DNA of 64,000 bases from Mycolicibacterium canariasense (lineage in GTDB: Bacteria; Actinomycetota; Actinomycetes; Mycobacteriales; Mycobacteriaceae), in contig NZ_LQOL01000064.1 of the NCBI RefSeq assembly GCF_002101555.1, positions 1-64,000 on the forward strand. Direction: 5' to 3'. Under the pieces are notes generated by a model. It ran no database searches and was not told the origin of the DNA. It saw only the letters and a list, made by a program, of their open reading frames with translations. A program made the position numbers and the translations under genes. Below, piece by piece: positions 40,681-49,458 of the stretch (positions are counted from its first letter, which is position 1; every line of letters starts with the position of its first letter).

Positions 40681-42465
40681 ATGTTCGGTTTTCTCCCCGA
40701 TTTTCTCCCCGGTTTTCTTTCGGGCCCCGCGGACCTGCGCGCCATCGTCAGGAAGGTGGACACCGCACGGCACAACGGGGTGCCCGACGGGTGTGTGCTC
40801 GAACTCGATCTGCAGGCCGTGCCGCCGGAGACGGTCGGATTCGACCCGCTGGCGCTCATCTCGGCCGGCGGCAGGCCCGTCACCCTGCGGCAGGCCGTCG
40901 CCGCGATCCACCGCGCCGCCAAGGACGACCGGGTGGCCGGGCTCATCGCCCGGGTCCAGATCCCGGCGGCCGCACCGGGTCCGGTGCAGGAACTGCGCGC
41001 GGCCGTTGCCGAGTTCGGTGCCGTGAAGCCGACGCTGGCCTGGGCCGAAACCTATCCCGGCACGATGTCCTACTACCTGGCCTCGGCGTTCCGCGAGGTG
41101 TGGATGCAGCCGTCGGGCACCGTCGGGCTGGTCGGCTTCGCCACGAATGCGATGTTCCTGCGCGATGCGCTGGACAAGGCCGGCATCGAAGCGCAGTTCG
41201 TGGCTCGTGGTGAATACAAATCGGCGGCAAACCTTTTCACCCAGGACAGCTACACCGACGCGCATCGGGAGGCCGACAGCGCGATGATCGAGAGCCTGCA
41301 CGCCCAGGTGCGGGCGGCGGTTGCCGCCTCGCGGCACCTCGAGGCCGACGCGGTCGACGCACTGGCCGACAAGGCGCCGCTGCTACGCGACGACGCGATC
41401 TCCGGCGGTCTGGTCGACCGCATCGGTTTCCGTGACGAGGCCTACGCCCGCATCGCCGAACTCAGCGGTGGGGCAGCGGTTGCCGACGGGCCGGACGCGC
41501 CGCCGCGACTGTTCCTGTCCCGGTATGCGCGGGCCACCGCCACCAAGCCGGTGCCGAATGTCCCGGGCCGCAAGCCCAAACCCACCATCGCGGTGGTCAC
41601 CCTGCACGGACCCATCGTGAGCGGACGCGGGGGACCGCAGGTGCTGCCGATCGGCAATTCCAGCACGGGCGGGGACACCATCGCCGCCGCGCTGCGCGAG
41701 GCGGCGGCCGACGACGACGTGTCGGCGATCGTGCTGCGGGTGGACAGCCCCGGCGGTTCGGTCACCGGATCGGAAACCATTTGGCGCGAAGTGGTTCGGG
41801 CCAAGGCGGCGGGCAAGCCGGTGGTGGCGTCGATGGGTGCGGTGGCCGCGTCCGGCGGCTATTACGTGTCGATGGCCGCCGACGAGATCGTCGCCAACGC
41901 GGGCACCATCACCGGATCCATCGGTGTCGTCACCGGCAAGCTGGTGGCCCGCGAGCTCAAGGGCCGCCTCGGCGTGGGCACGGACTCGGTGCGCACCAAC
42001 GCCAATGCCGACGCATGGTCGGTCAACGCGCCGTTCACTGCGGAACAGCATGCGCACGTCGAAGCCGAAGCCGACCTGTTCTACACCGATTTCGTGCAGC
42101 GGGTCGCCGACGGCCGCGACCTCAGCGTCGAGGCCGTGGATGCGGTGGCCCGCGGCCGGGTGTGGACCGGCGCCGATGCCTTGGACCGCGGGCTGGTCGA
42201 CGAACTCGGCGGTCTGCGAACCGCCGTGACCCGGGCCAAGGTGCTCGCCGGGCTGGCGCCCGACGCCGCCGTGCGACTGGTCGGCTATCCGGGGTCGTCG
42301 GTGCTCGATATGTTGCGGCCCAAGGCATCCTCGCAGCCGGCAGCGGCATCGTTGCCGCAGGCGGTGGGCGCGCTACTGGGCCGGTCGATGATCGGGGCGC
42401 TGGAACAGGCGCACGGTGCCGTCACCGGTGTGACGGCACTGTGGCTGGGCGACTACCGCTTCTGA
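40681..42465 (+). CDS. sppA: Signal peptide peptidase SppA (67-kDa type)
   Basis: 594 residues, two tandem S49 domains. The catalytic lysine is in the N-terminal domain (RGEYKSAANLFT, near residue 180), the serine in the C-terminal domain (SMGAVAASGGYYVS), as in E. coli SppA. It degrades leftover signal peptides at the membrane. No obvious transmembrane helix is seen at the N-terminus, which instead has a short PDFLPGFL duplication. Convergent with the methyltransferase gene, 13-base overlap. In mycobacteria sppA commonly follows rplO. Confidence 0.92.
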   Translation: MFGFLPDFLPGFLSGPADLRAIVRKVDTARHNGVPDGCVLELDLQAVPPETVGFDPLALISAGGRPVTLRQAVAAIHRAAKDDRVAGLIARVQIPAAAPGPVQELRAAVAEFGAVKPTLAWAETYPGTMSYYLASAFREVWMQPSGTVGLVGFATNAMFLRDALDKAGIEAQFVARGEYKSAANLFTQDSYTDAHREADSAMIESLHAQVRAAVAASRHLEADAVDALADKAPLLRDDAISGGLVDRIGFRDEAYARIAELSGGAAVADGPDAPPRLFLSRYARATATKPVPNVPGRKPKPTIAVVTLHGPIVSGRGGPQVLPIGNSSTGGDTIAAALREAAADDDVSAIVLRVDSPGGSVTGSETIWREVVRAKAAGKPVVASMGAVAASGGYYVSMAADEIVANAGTITGSIGVVTGKLVARELKGRLGVGTDSVRTNANADAWSVNAPFTAEQHAHVEAEADLFYTDFVQRVADGRDLSVEAVDAVARGRVWTGADALDRGLVDELGGLRTAVTRAKVLAGLAPDAAVRLVGYPGSSVLDMLRPKASSQPAAASLPQAVGALLGRSMIGALEQAHGAVTGVTALWLGDYRF

Positions 42466-43367
42466 GTACCGCTGATGTAGATGATCTCGGCCATCGGGTT
42501 GCCCTCGACATACTCGGGCAGCGGCAGCCCGTAGCGGGCGAAGAGTTCGGCCCGGGGCGTTCCGGTCATCTCCCAGCCGCGGGATCCCAGATAGTCGACC
42601 GCGGAATGCCGCTCACCGGGGTAGACCAGTGACGGCATGTCCAGGTCCAGGCCGTGGGCACGCAGGGCGGCGGTCTCCTCGCGGACCCGCTCGGCGTCGA
42701 AGTCTCGCAATCCCGGCACGTATTCGGTGGCCATGGTGCTGCCCGGGGCGCTCAACTCGTCGATGAGGTCGAACAGCCGGTCCTGGGCGTCGGGCGGCAG
42801 GTAGATCAGCAGGCCCTCGGCCAGCCACGCCGAGGGGGCGGCCGGCTCGAAACCGGCGGCCGTCAATGCGGCCGGCCAGTCCTCGCGCAGGTCGATGGAC
42901 ACGGTGCGGCGCTGTGCCGTCGGCTCGGCGCCCAGACCGGCCAGCGTGCGGGTCTTGAAATCGATCACGTCCGGCTGGTCGATCTCGTAGACCACCGTCC
43001 CGGCGGGCCAGGCCAGCCGGTAGGCGCGGGAGTCCAGGCCGGAGGCCAAAATGACCACCTGCCGGATGCCGGCGTCCGTGGCGGTGGTCAGGTAGTCGTC
43101 GAAAAATCTTGTCCGGACAGCCATCTCGTCGATGTTGGCGCGGGCTCGTTGCGCCGCGTCCGGCGCGATATCGGCCAGATCGAGGTCCCCGTCGACCATC
43201 TTGGTGAAGAAATCGATGCCGACCGCGCGTACCAACGGCGCGGCGTACGGGTCATCGATCAAACCGTGGGGGTCGGTGCTGGCGATGGCGCGGCCGGCGG
43301 CCACCAGCGTGGCGGTGGCCCCCACGCTGGAGGCCACATCCCAGGAATCGTCGTCGGTGCGGGCCAT
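42453..43367 (-). CDS. Class I SAM-dependent methyltransferase, TIGR00027/LCMT-like (copy 1)
   Basis: 304 residues. SAM-binding VVILASGLDSRAYRL and EIDQPDVIDFK, plus the family box SIDLREDWPAAL and SAWLAEGLLIYLPPDAQDRL, place it in the mycobacterial leucine-carboxyl-methyltransferase-like family. Substrates unknown. The ATG (MARTDDDSW) has GGGAGG six bases upstream within the end of the preceding gene; gap to that gene is two bases, so the four paralogues form one operon read leftward. Confidence 0.93.
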   Translation of the reverse strand: MARTDDDSWDVASSVGATATLVAAGRAIASTDPHGLIDDPYAAPLVRAVGIDFFTKMVDGDLDLADIAPDAAQRARANIDEMAVRTRFFDDYLTTATDAGIRQVVILASGLDSRAYRLAWPAGTVVYEIDQPDVIDFKTRTLAGLGAEPTAQRRTVSIDLREDWPAALTAAGFEPAAPSAWLAEGLLIYLPPDAQDRLFDLIDELSAPGSTMATEYVPGLRDFDAERVREETAALRAHGLDLDMPSLVYPGERHSAVDYLGSRGWEMTGTPRAELFARYGLPLPEYVEGNPMAEIIYISGTQKR

Positions 43368-43369
43368 GA

Positions 43370-44287
43370 TCATCCTCCCAAGGTCGCGGACAGATAGCCC
43401 GAGTCTGCCCCGAGCGTTCGCCATTCGTCATCGGGTTGCTCGAACCCATTGGCCGCGAACGCATCAGCACCCTTGAGCACCGTCGTCTGCCAGCCGTGGC
43501 CACCCAGATACGTCGCCGCGGAGGCGCGCTCACCGTGATAGAACAGCTCCGCGAGATTGATCCCGGTGCCGAACCGCCGGGACCGTTCGGCGAGTCTTTC
43601 GGCCCAGTCGTCGGGCAGCGCGGACAGGTCCATCTCCTCGGTGGCCAGCCGGCTGCCTGGTGCCGACAACGCGGTGATGTTGTCGAACAGCCGGTCCTGC
43701 GCCTCGGGCGGCAGATAGATCAGTAGTCCCTCGGCGATCCAGGCGGTGGGCTTGCCCGGGTCGAATCCCGCCGCGCGCAACGCGGCAGGCCAGTCGTCGC
43801 GCAGGTCGATGCCGACGGTCCGGCGGTCTGCGGCGGGCCCGGCGCCCAGCGCGGCCAGGGTCTGGGTCTTGAACGCGATGACCTCGGGCTGGTCGACCTC
43901 GAACACCACGGTGCCGGCAGGCCAGTCCAGCCGATAGGCCCTGGTGTCCAGTCCCGATGCCAGGATCACGGCCTGACGGATGCCCGCCGCGGTCGAGCGG
44001 GTGAAGAAGTCGTCGAAGAACCGGGTGCGCACCGTGATCTGTTCGCGCATGCGCTGACGGTCTGTCACCGGATCGTCGGTCGGGGGAAGCTCGTCGTCGA
44101 TGAGCCTGACGAAGGATTCCAGGCCGACGGCGCGTACCAGGGGTTCGGCCAGCGTGTCGGTCAGCAGTGGCTCAGGACCTTGGGAGGCGATGGCGCGGCC
44201 GGCGGCCACGGCGGTGGCGGTGGCGCCGACACTGGAGGCCAGGTCCCAGGTGTCGCCGTCGGAGCGTTGAGTTGTGTTGGATGCCAT
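43370..44287 (-). CDS. Class I SAM-dependent methyltransferase, TIGR00027/LCMT-like (copy 2)
   Basis: 305 residues. Same blocks as its neighbours: ASSVGATATAVAAGRAIAS, AVILASGLDTRAYRLDWPAG, VFEVDQPEVIAFKTQTL and AWIAEGLLIYLPPEAQDRLF. The C-terminal third (YHGERASAATYLGGHGW) is the most divergent and may set the substrate. ATG start; 21-base gap to copy 3. Confidence 0.93.
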   Translation of the reverse strand: MASNTTQRSDGDTWDLASSVGATATAVAAGRAIASQGPEPLLTDTLAEPLVRAVGLESFVRLIDDELPPTDDPVTDRQRMREQITVRTRFFDDFFTRSTAAGIRQAVILASGLDTRAYRLDWPAGTVVFEVDQPEVIAFKTQTLAALGAGPAADRRTVGIDLRDDWPAALRAAGFDPGKPTAWIAEGLLIYLPPEAQDRLFDNITALSAPGSRLATEEMDLSALPDDWAERLAERSRRFGTGINLAELFYHGERASAATYLGGHGWQTTVLKGADAFAANGFEQPDDEWRTLGADSGYLSATLGG

Positions 44288-44308
44288 GGAGAATCCTCGG
44301 TGAGTGGT

Positions 44309-45211
44309 TCAGTCACGGATGGCGGTGATGGACACCGACTGGCGCAGCGGGGAGGCCAGTTCGGGGAACTCCCGCCCGTAGTCGGTGAAGACGTCGCGGC
44401 GGCTGCGGCTGCGCACCTGCCAACCGCGGGCGGACAGATAGTCGACGACGTCGTTGCGCTCGCCCGGATAGAACAGCTGGGTGAGGTCGAGGTCGAATCC
44501 CTGCGGGCCCCAGCGGTCGAACATCTCCTTGGCCCGCTCGCCGAGCGACTGCCCGAAATCGGCGCCGTGGTACTCGGTGGCCAGCCGGCTGCCGGCCGCC
44601 GACAGCGCGGTGATGTGGTCGAAGAGCCGGTCCTGAGCCTCCGGCGGCAGGTACATCAGCAGGCCCTCGGCACTCCATGCGGACGGGGCGGAGGTGTCGA
44701 AGCCGGCCTGGCGCAACGCCGCCGGCCAGTCGTCGCGCAGGTCGATCGCCACGGTCCGGCGCTCGGCGGACGGGGCGGCGCCCAGCGCCTCCATCGATTG
44801 CGTCTTGAACGCGATGACCTCGGGCTGGTCGATCTCGTAGACGACGGTGCCGGCCGGCCACGTCAGGCGGTACGGCCGGGTGTCCAGCCCGGAGGCGAGG
44901 ATAACCGCCTGGCGTACCCCGTTTTCGGTGGCCTGTTCGAAGAAGTCGTCGAAGAACCGGGTACGCACCGCCATCGTGTCGGTGATCAGCCGGATGCCGC
45001 CGGCCGCCGTGTCGTCCGGGATCTCGATGTCGCCGTTGACCAAACGGGTGAAGAAGTCCACACCGACGGCGCGCACCAGGTCCGCGGCGAACGGATCGTC
45101 GATGATCGCGTCGGGTTCCGCGGTGGCCAGGGCACGGGCGGCGGCCACCATCGTCGCGGTCGCGCCCACGCTGGAGGCCAGGTCCCAGCTGTCGGCTTCC
45201 GACCGGGCCAT
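44309..45211 (-). CDS. Class I SAM-dependent methyltransferase, TIGR00027/LCMT-like (copy 3)
   Basis: 300 residues. Contains WDLASSVGATATMVAAARAL, AVILASGLDTRPYRLTWPAG and LMYLPPEAQDRLFDHITALS. The ATG (MARSEADSW) overlaps the stop of copy 4 (TGATG), a coupled arrangement; a GTG one codon upstream is also possible. Confidence 0.93.
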   Translation of the reverse strand: MARSEADSWDLASSVGATATMVAAARALATAEPDAIIDDPFAADLVRAVGVDFFTRLVNGDIEIPDDTAAGGIRLITDTMAVRTRFFDDFFEQATENGVRQAVILASGLDTRPYRLTWPAGTVVYEIDQPEVIAFKTQSMEALGAAPSAERRTVAIDLRDDWPAALRQAGFDTSAPSAWSAEGLLMYLPPEAQDRLFDHITALSAAGSRLATEYHGADFGQSLGERAKEMFDRWGPQGFDLDLTQLFYPGERNDVVDYLSARGWQVRSRSRRDVFTDYGREFPELASPLRQSVSITAIRD

Positions 45212-46125
45212 CACTTCACCGCGGCGATGTAGCAGGCCTGACCGAACTGGTTCTCCTCGTCGAGGGTTGGAAGGCCGTAGCGGGCCAGCAGCTCATTGGT
45301 GGTCGCCGTCGAGGTGTCCCAGCCCAAGCTGTCCAGGTGTGCGGCCGCGTCGGTCCGGTCGCCCAGGTAGACGAGTTCGCTGAAATCCAGGTCGAATCCG
45401 TGCTCGGCCCACTTGTCGGTCACCGACTTCATCCGCTCGCGGACCGCGTCGTGGTCCGCGTCGGTGATACCGGGTACGGCCTCGGCGGCGACCCGGCTGC
45501 CCGGAGCGCTGTTCTCGGTGATCAGGTCGAGCAGCCGGTCCTGGGCCTCCGACGGCAGATAGCCGAACAAGCCCTCGGCGATCCATGCGGTCGGTGCCGA
45601 GGCGTCGAATCCGGTGGCACGCAACGCCGACATCCAGTCCTCACGCAGGTCCACGGCCACCGCACGACGCTCCGCGGTCGGCTCGGCGCCCAGGTCGGCC
45701 AGTGTCCGCGTCTTGAACTCGATGACATCGGGCTGGTCGATCTCGAACACCACGGTGCCGGCCGGCCAGTCCAGCCGGTAGGCGCGGGCATCCAGGCCCG
45801 CGGCCAGGATGACGGCCTGCCGAACCCCGGAAGCCGTTGCCTGCTCGAAGAATTCGTCGAAGAATCGGGTCCGCGCGGCCATGCCGTCGGCGAACCGCAC
45901 GATGTTCATCTGCGGGTCGTCGCCCAGATCCGATTCGGTGATCTCACCGTCGACGAGCTTGGTGAAGAAGTCGACGCCGACCGCCCGCACCAGCGGCGCG
46001 GCGAACCGGTCATCGATCACCGGCTCCGGTGCCGCCGAGGCGATCGCTCGTGCGGCCGCGACCATGGTCGCGGTGGCTCCGACGCTGGACGCCAGATCCC
46101 AGGTGTCACCGTCTACACGTGGCAT
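45211..46125 (-). CDS. Class I SAM-dependent methyltransferase, TIGR00027/LCMT-like (copy 4)
   Basis: 304 residues and first of the leftward operon. Contains WDLASSVGATATMVAAARAI, AVILAAGLDARAYRLDWPAG, FEIDQPDVIEFKTRTLADLG and GLFGYLPSEAQDRLLDLI. ATG (MPRVDGDTW) preceded by AGGGGG. Copies 3 and 4 share most of their N-terminal sequence, suggesting recent duplication. Confidence 0.93.
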   Translation of the reverse strand: MPRVDGDTWDLASSVGATATMVAAARAIASAAPEPVIDDRFAAPLVRAVGVDFFTKLVDGEITESDLGDDPQMNIVRFADGMAARTRFFDEFFEQATASGVRQAVILAAGLDARAYRLDWPAGTVVFEIDQPDVIEFKTRTLADLGAEPTAERRAVAVDLREDWMSALRATGFDASAPTAWIAEGLFGYLPSEAQDRLLDLITENSAPGSRVAAEAVPGITDADHDAVRERMKSVTDKWAEHGFDLDFSELVYLGDRTDAAAHLDSLGWDTSTATTNELLARYGLPTLDEENQFGQACYIAAVK

Positions 46126-46225
46126 CACAAGCCCCCTGTCCCACTTTAGTTAGCTGATGTAATGAACAAACTCGACTGTACGCCTCGAAACTGAATGCCC
46201 ATCCAGGCGGCAACCCGGACGGCAA

Positions 46226-46256
46226 CGAGGCCCCCAGCGCAGCGCTGAGGGCCTCG
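46226..46256 (-). terminator. Hairpin terminator after the three-repeat secreted protein
   Basis: CGAGGCCCCCAGCGC (46226-46240) pairs with GCGCTGAGGGCCTCG (46242-46256), one G-U; the inner bases must open to form the loop. It begins about 19 bases past the stop of the gene at 46275-48401. Confidence 0.7.
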
Positions 46257-46274
46257 TCGAACAGAGGGCCGGTT

Positions 46275-48401
46275 TTATGCGGCCGAGCTGTGTTCGCCAC
46301 CTTCCGACGAAGACGACGACGAGCCGGTCGAGCTGCCGCCCTCGGGCTTGCGGTGCCGGCCGCCGGTCGAGGATGTGGTCGACGTGCCGGTCGAAGCCGA
46401 TGCTGTCGAGCCGCTGCCATCGTCCTGGCGGGCGTGCCGGCCGTAGGTCCCGCTGTTGGCGCTGCCGGCGCTGTGCGTGCTGGTGGTCGAGCCCTTGGTG
46501 GTGTCGGTGGCGTCCTTGTCACCGGCCTTGTCGTCGCCGGCCTTGGTATCACCAGGCTGGGTATCACCAGTCTTCGTGTCGCCGGCCTTCGTGTCGCCGG
46601 CCTTGGTGTCGCCAGGCTTGGTGTCACCGGCCTTGGTATCACCGGTGGAGCCGGATTCGGTGCCCGAGGAATCCTTGGTGCCACCGGTGGTGCCGCCCGT
46701 ATCCGTGCCGCCGCCGGTGGCTCCGGTGCCCGCACCTTCGGTGCCGTCCTTGGTGCCCGTATCGGTCTCCTTGGTGCCGGCGCCCGTGCCCGTCGCCGTC
46801 GGGTTCTTGGCGGCCTTGCCGGTCACCGCTTCGGCCGTCGTCGCGCCCTCGACGGGAGTGATGGCCCCGGCCGCCAGGGTGGTCGGCTTGACGGTCGGGG
46901 CGGTGGTGGCGGTCCCCGTGACGATCCAGTGCAGGGTTTGCCCGATGGAACCGGGCAGCCGGCCCAGTGAGGTGGAGAACGTGTTGAGGGTGTTGGTGAT
47001 GTTGGTGGGGATGGCGCTCCACTGGCCTTGCAGTACCTGGTTGACGACGGTGAAGGGCAGCAGGCCGACGTTGACCAGGTTCGAGACCACCTTGAGGATC
47101 GAGGTGTAGGTCTTGGTGTCGAATCCGGTGGGCAGCGGTGGGACGCTGCTGGATCCGGTCCAGAGGCCGATGTTCCAGGCACCCTGCAGCGCGCGGGTGA
47201 GCACGTTGTCGGTGGCCGTCGCGTTGGGTGACGCCGCCGCATTGGTCGACACCGTCGCGTTGGCCGCCGGTGTGGCCAGCACGGCGCCGGCGGTGGCTGC
47301 CGTGGCGACCGGGACCGTGCCGTTGATGATCCAGTTCAAGGTCTCCTGGAAGGAGCCGGGGAGCCGGCCCAGTGAGGTGGAGAACGTGTTGAGGGTGTTG
47401 GTGATGTTGGTGGGGATGGCGCTCCACTGGCCTTGCAGTACCTGGTTGGCCACGGTGAAGGGCAGCAGGCCGACGTTGACCAGGTTCGAGAGCACCTTGA
47501 GGATCGAGGTGTAGGTCTTGGTGTCGAATCCGGTGGGCAGCGGTGGGACGCTGCTGGATCCGGTCCACAGGCCGAAGTTCCAAACACCTTGGAGTGCACG
47601 GGAAAGAACATTGTCGGTCGGGGTGGCGGTGGCGCTCGAGGTGGCGCCGGGGGTGGCCGCCAGTGCGCCGGCGGTGGTCACCGTCGCGGCGGGGACCGTG
47701 CCGTTGATGATCCAGTTCAAGGTCTCCTGGAAGGAGCCGGGGAGCCGGCCCAGTGAGGTGGAGAACGTGTTGAGGGTGTTGGTGATGTTGGTGGGGATGG
47801 CGCTCCACTGGCCCTGTAGTACCTGGTTGGCCACGGTGAAGGGCAGCAGGCCGACGTTGACCAGGTTCGAGAGCACCTTGAGGATCGAGGTGTAGGTCTT
47901 GGTGTCGAATCCGGTGGGCAGCGGTGGGACGCTGCTGGATCCGGTCCACAGGCCGAAGTTCCAAACACCTTGGAGTGCACGGGAAAGCACATTATCGGTC
48001 GGGGTGGCGCTCGCCGTCACGGTAGTCAACGACGCCTCGTTGGCGTCGGCCAGGATCTTGGTGGCGGCGACCCGGCCGGCTTCGACCACCGCGGCGGGAA
48101 CGGCGCCCGCGCCCTTGGTGGCGACTTCGGCTGCGGCACTTGGCGGAAGTGCGAGGATCTCCAGTTTCGGCTTCGCGGACGCCTCCACAATTGCGGTGCC
48201 GAGGGCCGGTTGGTCACCCACCCTCGCGAAGACCAGCCTCAGGTCCGAACGCGCCGCGGCGAGGCTGACCTCCGCCGTCGAGACGTGTGTCGCGGCCCCG
48301 GGGGGCGCACCGGCGGCATGCGCCATCGGTACGCCGGCCGCTGGTACAGAAATGCACACCGCGGTGAGCGCGGCAACGGGTAACTGCAGGACTGTTCGCA
48401 C
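46275..48401 (-). CDS. Secreted protein with three ~105-residue repeats and a low-complexity tail
   Basis: 708 residues. Signal peptide at residues 1-30 (VLQLPVAALTAVCISVPAAG, cleavage near AHA-A). A unique region to about 130 is followed by three near-identical domains at about 133-237, 260-364 and 395-499, each with RALQGVWNFGLWTG, SSVPPLPTGFDTKTYTSILK and AIPTNITNTLNTFSTSLGRL. The last ~190 residues are Gly/Thr/Ser/Asp-rich, with GDTKAGDTKPGDTKA repeats and a His/Arg-bearing end. I do not recognise a function; it looks like a cell-surface or wall-associated protein. GTG start with AGGGG upstream. No other gene in its operon. Confidence 0.85.
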   Translation of the reverse strand: MRTVLQLPVAALTAVCISVPAAGVPMAHAAGAPPGAATHVSTAEVSLAAARSDLRLVFARVGDQPALGTAIVEASAKPKLEILALPPSAAAEVATKGAGAVPAAVVEAGRVAATKILADANEASLTTVTASATPTDNVLSRALQGVWNFGLWTGSSSVPPLPTGFDTKTYTSILKVLSNLVNVGLLPFTVANQVLQGQWSAIPTNITNTLNTFSTSLGRLPGSFQETLNWIINGTVPAATVTTAGALAATPGATSSATATPTDNVLSRALQGVWNFGLWTGSSSVPPLPTGFDTKTYTSILKVLSNLVNVGLLPFTVANQVLQGQWSAIPTNITNTLNTFSTSLGRLPGSFQETLNWIINGTVPVATAATAGAVLATPAANATVSTNAAASPNATATDNVLTRALQGAWNIGLWTGSSSVPPLPTGFDTKTYTSILKVVSNLVNVGLLPFTVVNQVLQGQWSAIPTNITNTLNTFSTSLGRLPGSIGQTLHWIVTGTATTAPTVKPTTLAAGAITPVEGATTAEAVTGKAAKNPTATGTGAGTKETDTGTKDGTEGAGTGATGGGTDTGGTTGGTKDSSGTESGSTGDTKAGDTKPGDTKAGDTKAGDTKTGDTQPGDTKAGDDKAGDKDATDTTKGSTTSTHSAGSANSGTYGRHARQDDGSGSTASASTGTSTTSSTGGRHRKPEGGSSTGSSSSSSEGGEHSSAA
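46904..48005 (-). repeat. Three long direct DNA repeats within the secreted-protein gene
   Basis: Copies of about 315 bases at roughly 47690-48005, 47309-47624 and 46904-47219, with periods of 381 and 405 bases. Copies 1 and 2 are almost identical at DNA level; copy 3 has several changes. Such long identical repeats are substrates for recombination and assembly error. Confidence 0.9.
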
Positions 48402-48755
48402 CGGAACCCCTTATTGATTGCTCGACTGATCGAGATGAATGTACGCAAGAAAACTTGCTGCGATGGCTGACTTTAGCAAGAGTTCTGCTCGTCGTCAGCG
48501 ACGGTACCGATAGCCCTTGAGGCGGTTATTACCCTGTGAACTATGGGAATTGGATGATCTTGGTAAGAGGTGAACGGGAGTTTTACGCATGACGAATCGG
48601 TGATGTCTGGTATTTGCTGAAACAGATTCTGTTCGCTTGCCGGACGTCTCGCGGCGGGGCCGACGACGTGGGGCACCGTCGCGCTCGCGACGACGCGGAG
48701 GCCGCGCCCCGTCGCGCCGAAGCTGTTGGCGCGCGGCCTCTCTCGTCGTCATGTA
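48402..48755. other. Intergenic region upstream of the secreted-protein gene
   Basis: 354 bases, lower G+C than the surroundings in its first half. It holds a CTCGA-CTGA-TCGAG dyad near 48421-48434 and a hairpin with arms GAGGCCGCGC (48698-48707) and GCGCGGCCTC (48731-48740) that may terminate the proline-rich gene. No supported gene. Confidence 0.5.
48698..48740 (-). terminator. Possible terminator after the proline-rich secreted protein
   Basis: Ten-base perfect stem (48698-48707 with 48731-48740), loop 23 bases that can pair further internally. It begins 15 bases past the stop of the gene at 48756. No U tract. Confidence 0.4.
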
Positions 48756-49451
48756 TCAGCCCGGCGGTGCCGGTGCCGGAACAGGTGGCGCACCGTCCGG
48801 CGGCGGTGGGGGATCGGGCAGGTACTGCACGAGGCCGGGCGGAATATTGGTGCCCGGGGGTGGCGCGGTACCGGGCAGTGGCTCGCCGAGCTGCTGCTGC
48901 GGCATCTGACCGAGCAATCCACCGCGGAGCCTGCCGTCGCGGTACATGTCGATGTAGCGGCCGAACCATTCCCGCTTGCTCACATCGGCATTCTCCTGGC
49001 CGGGTTCGACATCGAACTGTTCGCACTTGCCCGGCGCCGAGGGCACCAGACACTGCGGGAGTCCATAGGCGTTGTTGAACACGTTCAGGTTCGGCGGGGT
49101 GCCCGGGTTGGCGCCGGGGGCCGAGGGGACCGGGAGCTGACCGAGCACGGTATCCCGATCCAGCCCGGTGACCGGGGGTGCACCGAGTGCACCGCTGACC
49201 GGGGCCGGCGGTAGACCGTTCTGTGCCAACACGTTGAAACCATCGGCGCCCAGTGGTGCACCGATCACGGGCACCGTCGGTCCGGGCGGTGGCGGCGGCG
49301 CGGGATCACCCGGCGCGGGTAGCGGATCCGGGGCCGGTGGGTCGGCAACGGCGGCCGCCGGGAAGGCGACCGCCGTTGCCAGTCCGGCCAAACCTGCTGC
49401 CACCGCGACCGCGAACCGGTTGCGGACAAAGCGATCTGGCGTAACGGTCAT
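48756..49451 (-). CDS. Proline-rich secreted protein of unknown function
   Basis: 231 residues. Signal peptide (FAVAVAAGLAGLATAVAFPA, likely cleavage after AVA), then a Pro-rich linker (DPLPAPGDPAPPPPPGP), a central segment with two cysteines (PQCLVPSAPGKCEQFDV) and a Pro-rich C-terminus. Resembles small exported mycobacterial proteins of unknown role. It starts only seven bases after the MspA-family gene stop, so they share an operon. Confidence 0.78.
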   Translation of the reverse strand: MTVTPDRFVRNRFAVAVAAGLAGLATAVAFPAAAVADPPAPDPLPAPGDPAPPPPPGPTVPVIGAPLGADGFNVLAQNGLPPAPVSGALGAPPVTGLDRDTVLGQLPVPSAPGANPGTPPNLNVFNNAYGLPQCLVPSAPGKCEQFDVEPGQENADVSKREWFGRYIDMYRDGRLRGGLLGQMPQQQLGEPLPGTAPPPGTNIPPGLVQYLPDPPPPPDGAPPVPAPAPPG

Positions 49452-49458
49452 GGTGACG

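Noticed and set aside
48473..48752. Small minus-strand frames in the 48402-48755 gap
   Set aside because: Very Arg-rich, no Shine-Dalgarno, and overlap likely promoter and terminator sequence.
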